Shown piece after piece: positions 19,662 to 28,961 of a DNA stretch of 64,000 bases. The translations under genes were made by a program, and so were the position numbers. Every line of letters starts with the position of its first letter. The first letter of the stretch is position 1. This DNA is from Agapetus fuscipes (lineage: Eukaryota > Arthropoda > Insecta > Trichoptera > Glossosomatidae). The stretch spans positions 5,394,001 to 5,458,000 of the forward strand of contig OX637345.1 in NCBI GenBank assembly GCA_951799405.1. The letters are read 5' to 3'. The notes beneath the pieces were generated by a model. The model saw only the letters and a program-made list of their open reading frames with translations, was not told the DNA's origin and searched no databases.

Positions 19662-20124
19662 TTATCAACTTAAGCGCTTTTTTAAAAAAACATTTGGAAA
19701 CTAAAACTCTTTAGAGACCAACTTTTTAATTTTCTAAAAAATTTCGGTAAAACGTTTTGGAAGAGTTTGAACGTTAAGTTTAATACTATGGGTTCTCTCA
19801 GCGACTGATATGCTTGTGTTTGTCCTGATTGTAGATGATTGGAGGAAGATGTTGCTACGAAGAAAGAGAGTTTTATTTTTATTTTTGTCCTTGCCGATGG
19901 AAAAGTAGAGCTTACGTATAAACATGTAATATAGAATTGAACAATATTTGTTGTGTATATTTTTTATGAGGTTGGTACTCAAAAACTGTAAAAATCGTTT
20001 TTATTTTAAAAAAACGGTATACTTAAAAAATGATTTTATACTCCGTAAATATATATTTTTTTGAAAAAAAAAAAACCTAAAGGTATTGATGTGTTTTATG
20101 TACGTATTTTCGAATCTTACATTT
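19662..20124. other. AT-rich sequence, nothing recognised
   Basis: No gene or repeat identified. Confidence 0.35.
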
Positions 20125-20376
20125 TCTGATTTTTTTTAGGTTTGAAAAAATAGTCAAGAAGAGACAAAAGGGTAAGAAAAATAGCAACAAAGGAATGCTT
20201 TGATCAAATGAAAGAATTGATGAAGTTATGGAATAAATATAGTGAATGTAAACAAAGTAAATGTGTAAAAAAAACGATGGATTTGAAATAACCAAGAGAA
20301 AAATTTCAGGATAGGAATGAGTGGAGAAGACTTTGCAGAGATTATGGCTACCTCTAGTGGAACAGATGTTACAGTT
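20125..20376 (+). pseudogene. RTE-B LINE 3' remnant
   Basis: Distal coding remnant (ATGGATTTGAAATAACCAAG, AGGATAGGAATGAGTGGAGA) followed by the diagnostic RTE-B end GGCTACCTCTAGTGGAACAG and a GTTACAGTTACAG tail. Heavily mutated. Confidence 0.55.
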
Positions 20377-20850
20377 ACAGCAATCTTTTGCTACCTGAGC
20401 ACATAAAATACCAAATAAAAACCTTAAATTTTCAAGATTTCTAAGCCAGTATCCACATTATATTCTTCAATATTTGCAGACACTTTTTAGTATTTCTCGG
20501 CCCAATAAGTAAGCGGGCACTAGGGCGTACCATTTTTGTGTGCACCAGGGTGTGCCACTTTTGTGCAAGCAAGTGTGCAATCGCCGGCACCGGATGTGAC
20601 AATCTGGTGCGAAATGTCATTTCTGTGCCCTCCTCTCCCTTCCAGAATGCATCCACTAACACCACATATGTATGTGTGTATGCAAAGTATACAAAGTGTA
20701 CATTTTCACTTATGAAAGGGGCTTGCATGTTGAAATTTTAAACGTAAAGTTTAAATTTGGATACATATGTTTTCATTGCACAAAAAGACCACCATGATTT
20801 AAATAATATTAGTTAGCTAATGAAGAATAAGGCGTACGTGTATTAGCATA
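20377..20850. other. unassigned sequence with GT-rich repeats
   Basis: Around 20515-20640 imperfect repeats of CACTTTTGTG, GTGCACCAGG and GTGTGC.A occur. Open frames on both strands here lack recognisable motifs. Confidence 0.3.
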
Positions 20851-21139
20851 GGGGCTCTCCATATATTACGTCATTCGCATTAAGGAGGGGGGAGTCTGGT
20901 CTGCGGATGATGGCAAATGATGTACGAGTACCAAAAGTGACGTCGTTCTTGTAAATACCAATTTCTACAAAATATACAAAATATTATGTAAGTAATATAA
21001 AATTATTAATTGTTAAGCTCATCCATTATTACAGCAAGAGGGGGAGGGGGGGTCATTAGATAAGGACTATAGAATGATTGTAAGGGGGGGGGGGGTCAAA
21101 AATCGGCCAAAATCGATGACGTAATTTATGGACGGCCCC
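20851..21139. mobile_element. 289-bp MITE, copy B (inverted to copy A)
   Basis: Same family as 19377-19661 but in the opposite orientation: GGGGCTCTCCATATATTACG at the left, and the complement of GGGGCCGTCCATAAATTACG at the right. Internal blocks such as ATGATGTACGAGTACCAAAA and TAATTTTATATTACTTACAT are shared. No clear target-site duplication. Confidence 0.85.
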
Positions 21140-21215
21140 AAAGCATATTTTGTATCGTAGTCTGATGGGTTGCTAAGGAAAAGGTATTGTTAAACAAATA
21201 TTTTGTCATTGGTTT

Positions 21216-21350
21216 CTATGTTCATTTGAGATTGGGTTTTTTATACTGCAGGTCCACATGCGGCATGTGTGAGCGCGAAATTATGCGTGTCTGCTTGTGG
21301 GAATGCATTTCATATGAATCTCAAATGATACATTTCTTTGCAACTTAGAT
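21216..21350 (+). mobile_element. RTE-A 3' UTR fragment
   Basis: TATGTTCATTTGAGATTGGG, GGTCCACATGCGGCATGTGT, GCGCGAAATTATGCGTGTCT, GGGAATGCATTTCATATGAA, TTTGCAACTTAGATTTAGA. Confidence 0.75.
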
Positions 21351-22261
21351 TTAGATTTTTTTAGATTAGTGTAGTTATAATAATGCAACATTACATGAAA
21401 TAAACTCTTAAAAATGTTGAAAGAGGGAATTACGAAACTGGTCAAGGTATTGGATATTGGTTGAGTAAATTGTTGAATTTTAAGAGTACATTTGGTGCCG
21501 TTACCCAGGACGGTTTAACCAAGTTAGTCGCCTCAAAGGCTTTGCGTTTGTATGCGGACTGTAACGAGCTTTCTTCACAAACTCCACACCGAGTAATTAC
21601 TCAAAGGAAATCTAATACTTTACTTATTAAGGATCCAACACGCGGAAAACTGTTTAAGTGTTGCAAACTGTATATTTTAATGAATATGGATTAAAATGTA
21701 ATAAGTAATATAGTTTTAAGCTGATAAGATCTTACCAGAGAAAGGAAGATGTAGAGGAAATCTTGTATCTTGAAGAACTAATGATAAATGACAGAAAAAT
21801 AGTGTACAAAGACAAGAGTGGGAAGAAGAAGACTGAGAATGAAATGTATTGATTTATCGGTATGTACATATAAGTTGTAAAGATCCAGGCACTCTCCCAC
21901 CACCTCCCACCTAGGTGATACAACTCATGCGGAGTTGCTTCACTCGGTGAACAACATTACAATATTTTTTTCAAGTGGCTCAAGGCCTTCCCGATAGAGT
22001 TAATCAGCTTGAGTCTACTCTGTTCGTGGAAAAAGAAAAATCCCCAAGATCAGAGGCTATTGCATCTAAGGAACCCCCCCTTCCCAGAATTTCGATGTTA
22101 CTGAAGCTAATGTGCCTGACGGGAAAGCCTCCCTGACGGGTTATTTCGCGAGGAGCCATCTGGGCTCGGCGCAGTTTATCAATGTGTATGGGATACAAAA
22201 GTATAAATACAAAGATCCGTGAGGATTTAAGATACACATTGAACGCACGTTACCAAACGTG
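21351..22261. other. unassigned sequence
   Basis: Small open frames at 21461-21694 (+) and 22004-22237 (-) have no recognisable domain. The segment 22030-22180 is GC-richer and contains TGCCTGACGGGAAAGCC followed by CCTGACGGGTTATTTCG, a partial repeat. No call is made. Confidence 0.3.
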
Positions 22262-22535
22262 ACTAAGCTACACATATAGTTGAACTTTTTGTCGCGTCCT
22301 TCCCGCAGGGGGGGCATGTCGCAAGTTAATCCAATTTTATTTTTACAGGTTAGCTGGCCGACATTACGCCAACCACTTCAATTGAAGGAGGGTTTTCCAG
22401 CTTTTGAGGGGGTTGGTAATCATTGGTTTTGAAAGCTGAGTAAACCTTGCCAGTATTTTATTTTAGGTTTGAGGATTCAAAACTGAGCTCTCGGCATGGA
22501 ATGCAAGCATTTTACCAACTGAACTATTGACCGGA
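22262..22535 (-). mobile_element. SINE-1 copy
   Basis: Minus-strand SINE-1, near full length. The 3' end (AAGCTACACATATAG, TTGTCGCGTCC) is at the left and the body (GCCAACCACTTCAATTGAAG, TGAGTAAACCTTGCCAGTAT) follows. The tRNA-like head at the right includes the reverse of GGTAAAATGCTTGCATTCC and CAATAGTTCAGTT. Confidence 0.8.
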
Positions 22536-22564
22536 CCGGAAAGCCAATATGAAAACGATTTAAG

Positions 22565-23145
22565 CTGAAGATAGTATATGTTGGTAGAATAGATGGATGT
22601 CGTGGTAGAGGAAGACCGAGAAAGGTATGGATGGACCAAATATCCGAAATTGCGAATGAATGGAATATCCAGAGTCATAATAAAAGAAGAGCTTGTATGA
22701 AGAAGGTTATGACTCTGGAGGAAATGAAAGAAGTATGTAAGGATAGAAAGAAATGGCGGTTGATCTGTGATGTTGGCGGCTGAGGTTTGTTAAAGTAAAA
22801 TTGGTTTTATGATTTAGTTTTTATGTCCATGTATATATTGTGATTTATTGTTTTTAAAAAATGTAATTTGTCATGTATGTTCCTTGACTTATAGGTTGTT
22901 ATGCGGCTGACCACCCATAATGTAAAAATTGGTTCACTTTGCCAATGTCACCTCTGTTTCAGGGAAGGACGGCAAGAGTTGCAAGGCTTATGTTCATTTG
23001 AGATTGGGTTTTTATATTGTAGGTCCACATGCGGCATGTGTTAGCGCGAAATTATACATATCTGCTTGTGGGAATGCATTTAATATAAAACTTAAATGAT
23101 ATATATCTTTGCAGCTTAGATTAGATTAGATTAGATTAGATACAA
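22565..23145 (+). mobile_element. RTE-A LINE 3' end with in-frame C-terminus and complete 3' UTR
   Basis: Plus-strand copy whose last 70 codons stay open and in frame (VYVGRIDGCRGRGRPRKVWM ... RKKWRLICDVGG, stop TGA at 22781-22783). A full 3' UTR follows: TTCCTTGACTTATAGGTTGT, CCAATGTCACCTCTG, GGTCCACATGCGGCATGTGT. It ends in CAGCTTAG and (ATTAG)n at 23116-23141. This copy shows how the frameshifted copy at 3476-4568 should be joined, and that the dispersed tail repeat is its 3' UTR. Confidence 0.88.
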
Positions 23146-23275
23146 TAAAAACCAAAAACTTTAAATAAACATAAGTCCTGCAACTCTAGCCGTAATTTTC
23201 TCTGGCAGGGTGTTGGCAAATGAAAGTCAATTTTACAGTATGGGTTGTCAACGCCCTATTATGTCAAGAAATTAT
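23146..23275 (-). mobile_element. RTE-A 3' UTR fragment, divergent
   Basis: AACATAAGTCCTGCAACTCT, GGCAGGGTGTTGGCAAATGA, TTTTACAGTATGGGTTGTCA and ATGTCAAGAA on the plus strand, i.e. reverse RTE-A. It sits tail-to-tail with the preceding copy. Confidence 0.55.
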
Positions 23276-23974
23276 TAACAAAAACTCTTTACAAAAAACG
23301 CTGAATTTAAAACAAAGAATAATAACCTGCTGGTATTTTAATTTGAATCGGAACTGAACCCCAAGTATGAAATATTTCATAATCGCTGAAAAGGAAAAAT
23401 ATAAAAAAAACACAACAGTGCTCCAATGAGTGTTGTAATTTTTATTAATTTATTTGTGTTTACGAGACGGTTGAGTATTAACGTAATGTTTTATACTCAA
23501 AGTTCCGTTCGATAAATTTCAACGACAAATTTTCCAAACAAATTGAAACCAAAGTTGGAGCGAATGAGTTCTCGGTTGCAATTCTGAGTGTTGTGTGCAC
23601 TGCAATAATTAATGGCTCTGGACACACTTAGCAAACTAGAAACAAACTTCTAGCTTTCACACAAAACAGTTTGTATGGTCAGAGCTCATTGTCTGTAGTT
23701 ATTTTATGTTGAGGACGAGTTTGAAATGTAATACGTAACATTTTTTAGTAATCCACAACCACCTACAAATAAAATAATTGTGTAAATCGTATCCAATGGC
23801 TGGCCAATACTTATAAACAAGAAGGCCAACACTTTAATTATCTTAGTGGGTACAAGATGGCCTTGAATAAGTGACTTCCCAATGAATAATTTTTAAAAGT
23901 TAATACCTATTTTTTATGCATGTATTTTGTATTTAGTAAAGTAGTTTGTTTCATTTAATAAATAAATAAATATT
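23276..23974. other. AT-rich sequence, nothing recognised
   Basis: No gene, RNA or repeat was recognised. Confidence 0.35.
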
Positions 23975-24310
23975 TTACATGGAATATATGAAAGCTGTTG
24001 TTGAAAGACCATTTTGTTGCGAGGCTGCGAAACCTGGATCATCTTTTTCTTTTTGTGCCACTTCTATCAAAGATCGGCGATCATCATGGCTATTTTGACT
24101 TAAGATGCTGCGGCTCAAAACAGCGACTTGGTACTTCTGCCGAACCACTGTCGCAGGTTTTTCAGCCACGATGTCCTTCGGCATACCTAAGATCTTCTCC
24201 CCTCAATTTTACCCTGTATGATAAGATGAAGGAGACGGTACTTCTCATTTCTCAAAATTTGACCGAAGTACACAAGCTTTCGCTGCTTAATGGTTGGCAG
24301 GAGTAGGAGG
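23975..24310 (-). pseudogene. LINE-D reverse transcriptase C-terminal remnant
   Basis: Same family as 9065-9260. A 69-codon frame (DIVAEKPATVVRQKYQVAVL near its start) is probably out of frame relative to the ancestral protein. The shared nucleotide blocks ATCGGCGATCATCATGGCT and TCAGCCACGATGTC are better evidence than the translation. Confidence 0.5.
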
Positions 24311-24484
24311 AGGAGTTGGTTGGATCATCTAGAAATATAAATAGGACCACCTAGAGGTATTTAAGACGTAGAAAACGAGGAAGATTACCAAGGCAAGAAA
24401 GAAGAAGATAAAAGACGTCCAACGAAAAGGTGTTGCAGGAAGTATAACAAAAAAAGGACTTAATAGTCAGATTTGAAAGAGTTG

Positions 24485-24597
24485 TACCAAAGACAGGTCC
24501 TTAAAGTTTCATTTAGCTTTACAGCAACTGGGTCTTGTATGACAATCGTGATCTGAAACGACCCACAGGGCTCTTGAGGTGTTAATTATACAAAACA
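24485..24597 (+). mobile_element. SINE-2 3' body fragment
   Basis: GTACCAAAGACAGGTCC, TTTACAGCAACTGGGTCTTG, GGCTCTTGAGGTGTTAAT, ACAAAACAGCGTCA. It immediately precedes an RTE-A tail. Confidence 0.6.
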
Positions 24598-24765
24598 GCG
24601 TCAATTCCTTGACTTATAGATTGGTATGAGGCTGACCACCCATTATGTAACAAATGGTTCACAATGTCACCCCTGTGTCAGGGTAGGTCGGCAAAAGCTG
24701 TAGGGTTAATATTCATTTGAGGTTTGGATATTATTTGTATGTACACATTCAGCATTTCGCACGTT
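24598..24765 (+). mobile_element. RTE-A 3' UTR fragment
   Basis: TTCCTTGACTTATAGATTGG, GAGGCTGACCACCCATTATG, ACAATGTCACCCCTGTGTCA and TTCATTTGAGGTTTGG. The 3' terminus is lost. Confidence 0.7.
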
Positions 24766-24774
24766 TTTGTCAGT

Positions 24775-25110
24775 CGATGATGATGAGCTGATGATTTCTT
24801 TATAGCGCCGTTTCGTGATGTAGTCACTCCAAGGGCGCTGGTGCAAACGATGCCAGAAATTTTCTTGTCTTCAGTGCGTTCCGGAACTTTCCATGGTCCT
24901 CTAGCTCTCTCACATGATGTGGCAGGTGGTTCCAGGCCAGAGGGCCAGCAACTGCAAATGCACGCTCTCCAAACACTGTGTTAACTCTTCTTATAGGTTC
25001 TTCAATCCTTGATTTGGCTCCAGTCTCGGCTGAGCGCAGTGTTAGGCTTTTTGTGCCGAGGGTGACTGGTTTGATTAAATCAGCGAGATATTTGTCATTA
25101 GTCCGTTATT
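24775..25110 (-). pseudogene. L2-like LINE, RT C-terminal end
   Basis: Minus strand carries the RAF.VA.P..WN.LP tail: FGERAFAVAGPLAWNHLPHH followed by VRELED and further frameshifted sequence. The 3' (ATC)n-like end abuts GATGATGAGCTGATGATT at the left. About 110 codons are recognisable upstream of the tail, more than at 2646-2870. Confidence 0.65.
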
Positions 25111-25526
25111 ATTTCTAGATATCTAAACCTTCTCAGGCATTCTATATCTTAAATTCAAAATTGGAAGAAAGCATCTGGATAAAAGCTAGGAATAAAATTA
25201 AGTAAGAAGTTTTATTTGAAATATTTAAAATGTTGAATAGGTATTACAAAAATATAATGAAATATTTAAAACATATATTTTCAACATAATATATTTTAAT
25301 CTTTTGAAAATCAGTTGATAAAAAATAGACAAGCTCTTTTTTGTGTGGACAAAAATAAATACATTCAAATTATAAAAGAAAAATAGATTTAAACATTTTA
25401 CAAATAATAAACACGCATTTGGGTCCTTTAGAATCAAAGGCAGCAGTTTGTTTTTCTTTTTAAAAATAAGATAAATAAAAAGAAACGAAGATGGAAATCT
25501 TTAGCTTTCCATACATCTAGGCACAA

Positions 25527-25845
25527 ATCGCAACTGGTCCGTAGTCCAGTGGTAGCACTTCAGACTTGTAAATGGAAAGTTGTGGGTTCGAATCCCGGCG
25601 GAGCACAAAAAATATACTATTTATATTTTCAAATTTGCTCTTCGCTGGGTTGAAAAATTCAAAAACATTTACCAAAGACCGGTCATCAAAAGGTCCATCT
25701 AGCCTTACAGCAACTGGGTCTTGCTTGAGAATTGGCGCTTTCTACAGCGACGACCAAGCTCGCAGAGGGCTTTTGAAGTGTGATACACACAAAAACAACG
25801 CTCACCAAATAATTCAGCCTAATTTAAATCTCATTTAAAAAAAAA
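25527..25845 (+). mobile_element. SINE-2 copy, full length
   Basis: tRNA-like head with TCCGTAGTCCAGTGGTAGCA and GGGTTCGAATCCCGGCGGAG (B-box-like GGTTCGAATCC). The body follows: GCTCTTCGCTGGGTTGAAAA, TTTACCAAAGACCGGTCATC, CTTACAGCAACTGGGTCTTG, GAGAATTGGCGCTTTCTACA, GTGTGATACACACAAAAAC. It ends in an A-rich stretch. A monomer, not fused to SINE-1. Confidence 0.85.
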
Positions 25846-26265
25846 ACAGATTTCTGCCTTTGATTTTAAACAACACATTTTTCATTAAGGCACAACTAAA
25901 CTTAGATATCTCATTGACCACTTACACGCAAACTATTGTACCTGCAAAAACTTGAGCATATTTAAGTCCCCACAAAATCCATAATATAATGCACGTTTAA
26001 TAATAAAGAGAAATAACTCGAAAATTTGTTTGTGGGCATAAATTTGATATGAGCTTGAAATGTTAAAGATTATAGATTAATAAAGCGCTCACCAAATGAA
26101 TCATTCAAACATTTATTTATTTATTTTTAAGTGTAAATCTATTTACACAGTGAAAGTCCATTTGTATTATTTAAAAATTCAATTGGATAAAAACAGAGTT
26201 CTAATTCTCTTATTATTATTTTTTTTTTTTGTGTTTTTTTCATAAACATTTTCGCCTAATAATTG

Positions 26266-26522
26266 TCGTGTATGCTCCTTGACTTATAGGTTGGTATGCG
26301 GCTGACCACCCATGCTGTAAAAATGGTTCACTTTGCCAATGTCACCCCTGTTACAGGGAAGGACGGCAAGAGTTGCAGGGTGTAGGTCCATTTGAGATTT
26401 GGTTTTTATGTTGTAGGCTCACATGAGGCATGTGCAAGCGCAAACTTGTACATATCTGGTTGTGGGAATGCATGTAATGTAAATCTCTAATGTAACATGT
26501 CTTTGCAACTTAGATTAGATTA
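26266..26522 (+). mobile_element. RTE-A 3' UTR nested in the fold-back
   Basis: GTCGTGTATGCTCCTTGACT, TATAGGTTGGTATGCGGCTG, ACAGGGAAGGACGGCAAGAG, GGCATGTGCAAGCGCAAACT, CTTTGCAACTTAGATTAGAT. The interrupted fold-back sequence resumes as GGCATCTTCTGG. Confidence 0.8.
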
Positions 26523-26549
26523 GGCATCTTCTGGAGCAACATTGTTAAC

Positions 26550-26597
26550 AATTCTGCTTCTGAAGATGCCTCATTAGGCGAAAATGTTTGAGCACAA
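26550..26597 (+). ncRNA. hammerhead-ribozyme-like motif
   Basis: TGCTT, CTGAAGA (26560-26566), extra T, GCC(TCATTA)GGC, GAAA (26580-26583), AATGTT, T, GAGCA. Stem I UGCUU/GAGCA gives five pairs counting one G-U. Core nucleotides are intact. Confidence 0.55.
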
Positions 26598-26670
26598 AAA
26601 AAAAGAAAAAAAAAGTGAATTACAACTCTGTTTTTATGCAATTGAATTTTTTATTTATTTATTCCGATCA

Positions 26671-26935
26671 ATACACAGTCCAGTGGATGCAACGCTAGCG
26701 TTCAATGCTATATTTCAAGAGCTTGATCCCTACCAAGAGGGACAGAAGTGCTATCCTATTTTGGTGTTTATTTCAAACACAAAATATAAGTTCCGGCAAA
26801 GTTTTCTCAGACTTCACAAGAAATGAGAATCTACTGCCTCAAGAGTAGAAAAAAAAAACCGCGTCTATTGCAATCAACTCGCCACATGCGATTTCATATG
26901 GGCAACGTGGTAAGAAGTTTCTCTATACGTAAAGC
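26671..26935 (+). mobile_element. SINE-1 copy, diverged
   Basis: CAGTCCAGTGGATGCAACGC, GAGCTTGATCCCTACC (B-box region), TTTGGTGTTTATTTCAAACA, TCTCAGACTTCACAAGAAAT, CAACTCGCCACATGCGATTT. Overlaps the end of the fold-back. Confidence 0.7.
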
Positions 26936-26997
26936 TTAGGTATATATATTTCTTGTGAACTGAATTCTATTGAACTTTATAGAACTTTAAAAAATCG

Positions 26998-27245
26998 CCT
27001 AAAAACACTGTTTTATTTTCACAATTATGTTAATTTTATTTTCATAAATAATTACTATCGTTTTTGATCATGTCGGTCGTCTTCACGTAAGAATAAAATC
27101 ATTTTATTTATGAAGAACAAAATAAAATGATTTTATTCTTACCTGAAGATGATCAATATGATCGAAAACGTTAGTACTTATTTATGAAAAGAATTGTGAA
27201 AATAAAAAAGTGTTTTATGAGAATTTTCCAAGGTTCTATAAAGTG
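26998..27245. mobile_element. fold-back element with hammerhead-like core
   Basis: Outer arms AAAACACTGTTTTATTTTC / GAAAATAAAAAAGTGTTTTA. Inner perfect 18-bp arms GAATAAAATCATTTTATT (about 27091) and AATAAAATGATTTTATTC (about 27122). No coding capacity. Confidence 0.75.
27135..27180 (+). ncRNA. hammerhead-ribozyme-like motif
   Basis: TTAC, CTGAAGA (27143-27149), extra T, GATC(AATAT)GATC stem II, GAAA (27164-27167), AACGTT stem III, A, GTAC. The mirror copy on the minus strand (27062-27080) has GTGAAGA and lacks the G of GAAA, so it is degenerate. Confidence 0.55.
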
Positions 27246-27284
27246 AAACAGAATTAAATCAATATGAATTTTCAGTTTTTTAAA

Positions 27285-27400
27285 AATTCAATTGGAAAAA
27301 CAAAGTTGTAATTCACTTTTTTTTTTTTTTTTTGTTCAAACGTGTTCGCCTAATAAGGCATCTTTAGGAGCACAATTGTTACAAATATTTTTATAAAATA
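27285..27400. mobile_element. half fold-back fragment
   Basis: TAAAAATTCAATTGGAAAAA, TTCAAACGTGTTCGCCTAAT and AAGGCATCTTTAGGAGCACA match the left arm of the 26126-26670 element. The core is degenerate (CTAAAGA on the minus strand). The right arm is missing. Confidence 0.55.
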
Positions 27401-27689
27401 ATTTTCAAATGAATTTTCAGTGTTTATGCAAAAACTATACATAATATTTCTTGTAAAATTGGTGTCGGTCTATTTTCAGACAAACCGTCTCTAATAGGAA
27501 CAGAATTCCCATAAACGCATTCAAAAGGATTCCAGCAAATACCTATATATGTAATTGTCGTAGCACTTTTTATACTCCTTTCTATTCCACATTTCCTACT
27601 TTACAGTACAGTGATATATTTTCTTCCTTTGCAGAAACGCTTACAAAAAGTATGTAAACTGAAAAAGCGCCTCTTCAGCTTGTACTTCT
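27401..27689. other. AT-rich, nothing recognised
   Basis: No gene or repeat was identified. Confidence 0.3.
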
Positions 27690-27790
27690 ATCCAGACGAC
27701 ATTCCACTAGAGGTGGATATTACCATCGTAGTTGTGTCTTCACTTTGTTCTGTCCTTGCACATTTATTGTACCACTCTCTCCATGAATCT
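27690..27790 (-). pseudogene. RTE-B LINE 3' scrap
   Basis: GACATTCCACTAGAGGTGGA, ACTTTGTTCTGTCCTTGCAC and CACTCTCCATGAATC resemble the RTE-B 3' end in reverse. Short and diverged. Confidence 0.35.
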
Positions 27791-28140
27791 TTAATCTGAC
27801 TTGCAAGGATATATTACATTATGCCTGTGGGCGTGCATTGAGTATATGCTTTAAGTGTTTATATCGATGGTTAACCGGACAAAATTGTAAGTCCACTTTT
27901 TGATAAAATTAAGTTATGATACACATTTTGTAAAACGTGACATTGTCTTTGATCTCTGAAAATATAGTTGGTTCACACGCAATGCAAGCCGAGATATAAT
28001 CAATTAAAAAATGCATATTATACATATTCTGTTATTAGAGGTACATAACTTTCATGTTGAGTTTTCTCAAAACTATAAAAAGTGGACATACAATATTTGT
28101 CCAGTTAACCATCGATATATCTTTGCAACTCAGATCATGA
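27791..28140 (+). mobile_element. RTE-A 3' terminus split by a mariner-type MITE
   Basis: GCCTGTGGGCGTGCATTGAG and TATATGCTTTAAGTGTTT continue, after the MITE, as ATATCTTTGCAACTCAGATC. These blocks are contiguous in uninterrupted RTE-A tails. Confidence 0.75.
27864..28115. mobile_element. 252-bp Tc1/mariner-type MITE with TA duplication
   Basis: Terminal inverted repeats TCGATGGTTAACCGGACAAA and the complement of TCGATGGTTAACTGGACAAA. Inner blocks AGTCCACTTTTTGAT and ATAAAAAGTGGACAT also pair. TA at 27862-27863 and 28116-28117 is the expected duplication for Tc1/mariner elements, and the split RTE-A tail defines the empty site. No open frame. Confidence 0.85.
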
Positions 28141-28196
28141 ATTATTACAGTATCGCTTCCATCGAAGGTTAGCGATCGTAATGATGTTTTTTTTAA

Positions 28197-28258
28197 ATAA
28201 AACGCCACTAAGCTACACAAACAGTGTAATTTCTTGTATGCGTTATCCCCGATGTGTC
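28197..28258 (-). mobile_element. SINE-1 3' end fragment
   Basis: GCCACTAAGCTACACAAACA and TTCTTGTATGCGTTATCCCC are the reverse of the SINE-1 3' end. Confidence 0.55.
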
Positions 28259-28371
28259 CAGGAAACCTTCAACATTCGACGGTAGACCCACATTTCAAAG
28301 GCAGTTCTTCTGTTCTCAAGGCACTGTTTTAGTAAATCAGAAACGCCATGTTTGAGTATATACGTAATTTA

Positions 28372-28379
28372 TTATACTT
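28372..28379 (-). promoter_or_regulatory. candidate polyadenylation signal
   Basis: On the minus strand the stop region reads GTATAATAAATTACG, placing a canonical AATAAA at the stop codon of the proposed terminal exon. Confidence 0.35.
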
Positions 28380-28512
28380 GGGGTTCAGTTAATGCTCCAG
28401 TGCGTTCTTTGAGAGACATCTTGAGGTAGAAGGTTTGCTCTGTCGCCTGCTTCTTCCGTGAAGGTTCTAAGTTTCTTCGAGCGAACATCATAACCGCCAA
28501 AAACAGGAAATT
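28372..28512 (-). CDS. probable terminal exon of an unidentified membrane protein
   Basis: Minus-strand 46-codon open exon that begins right after a strong acceptor (TTTTCTTTGCAG) and ends at TAA (28372-28374), with AATAAA overlapping just past the stop. The translation starts NFLFLAVMMFARRNLEPSRK, the end of a hydrophobic and probably membrane-spanning segment followed by a positively charged tail. It ends LKERTGALTEPQV. The composition is GC-richer than the surroundings and the segment matches no repeat in the window. I do not recognise the family. Upstream exons would lie at higher coordinates on the minus strand, and none was confidently found. It could be chance, but acceptor, open frame, stop and polyadenylation signal together favour a real last exon. 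Confidence 0.5.
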   Translation of the reverse strand, partial: NFLFLAVMMFARRNLEPSRKKQATEQTFYLKMSLKERTGALTEPQV

Positions 28513-28695
28513 CTGCAAAGAAAACATAACCGATTCTAGTTTAATTGTTATAATTTTTTTGTTGTTTACTTATTTTTTCTCCACGAAGATAACGATATTA
28601 TGTACATTAACTTTTTTTATGTAAAAATTGAAAGAAGAAAGTAATATTTTTTATGAAACTCTGTTTTTATTTCCCTCGTTTATTTTTAAAGATAA

Positions 28696-28945
28696 ATTTA
28701 CAAACGTTTTCGGTCTAGATCTACGGCCCGCGGGCCACAATGTGGCCCACGTAAGCCTTTCATCCGGCTCGCGATGACATCAATAGTTATTGCGCAATAA
28801 GTTCAATCATCCATCTAATAAGGCAATTTTTTTTTGTCAATTTTTGAAAATTGCGTGCCTACCCCCAGCCACGATTACAAAAGTACTAAATCTAGGCTGC
28901 CACGATTTTTAATTGGAAACCCCTGATATAGACCATTATCAGGTG
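28696..28945 (-). ncRNA. hammerhead-like motif interrupted by a hAT-like insertion
   Basis: The minus strand begins CTGATAA, extra T, GGTCTA at the right end (28927-28943) and resumes at 28700-28718 as TAGACC, GAAA, ACGTTT. The stem II arms GGTCTA and TAGACC are complementary, so they were adjacent before about 200 bp inserted into the loop. One core base differs from CUGANGA (G to A). Confidence 0.45.
28719..28925. mobile_element. hAT-like non-autonomous insertion
   Basis: The left side has CTACGGCCCGCGGGCCACAA and TGTGGCCCACG; the right end reads AATTGGAAACCCCTG, i.e. CAGGGG on the other strand. These are typical of hAT MITE ends (CAGGGG and GGCCCGCGGGCC). The left terminus is not exact and no clean 8-bp duplication could be drawn. 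Confidence 0.45.
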
Positions 28946-28961
28946 TTTTAAAAAATAAGTC

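Larger units (their letters stand above)
26126..26670. mobile_element. fold-back element split by RTE-A, with hammerhead-like core
   Basis: Same family as 15142-15661. The left end is TTAAGTGTAAATCTATTTAC and CACAGTGAAAGTCCATTTG. Outer arms TTTAAAAATTCAATTGGATA and CAATTGAATTTTTTATTT pair, as do CATTTTCGCCTAAT and ATTAGGCGAAAATG. An RTE-A 3' UTR occupies 26266-26522. The right arm carries the hammerhead-like core. Confidence 0.75.

Noticed and set aside
22004..22237. 77-codon minus-strand protein
   Set aside because: No domain, no splice or start support; GC-richer sequence with internal partial repeats is a simpler explanation.
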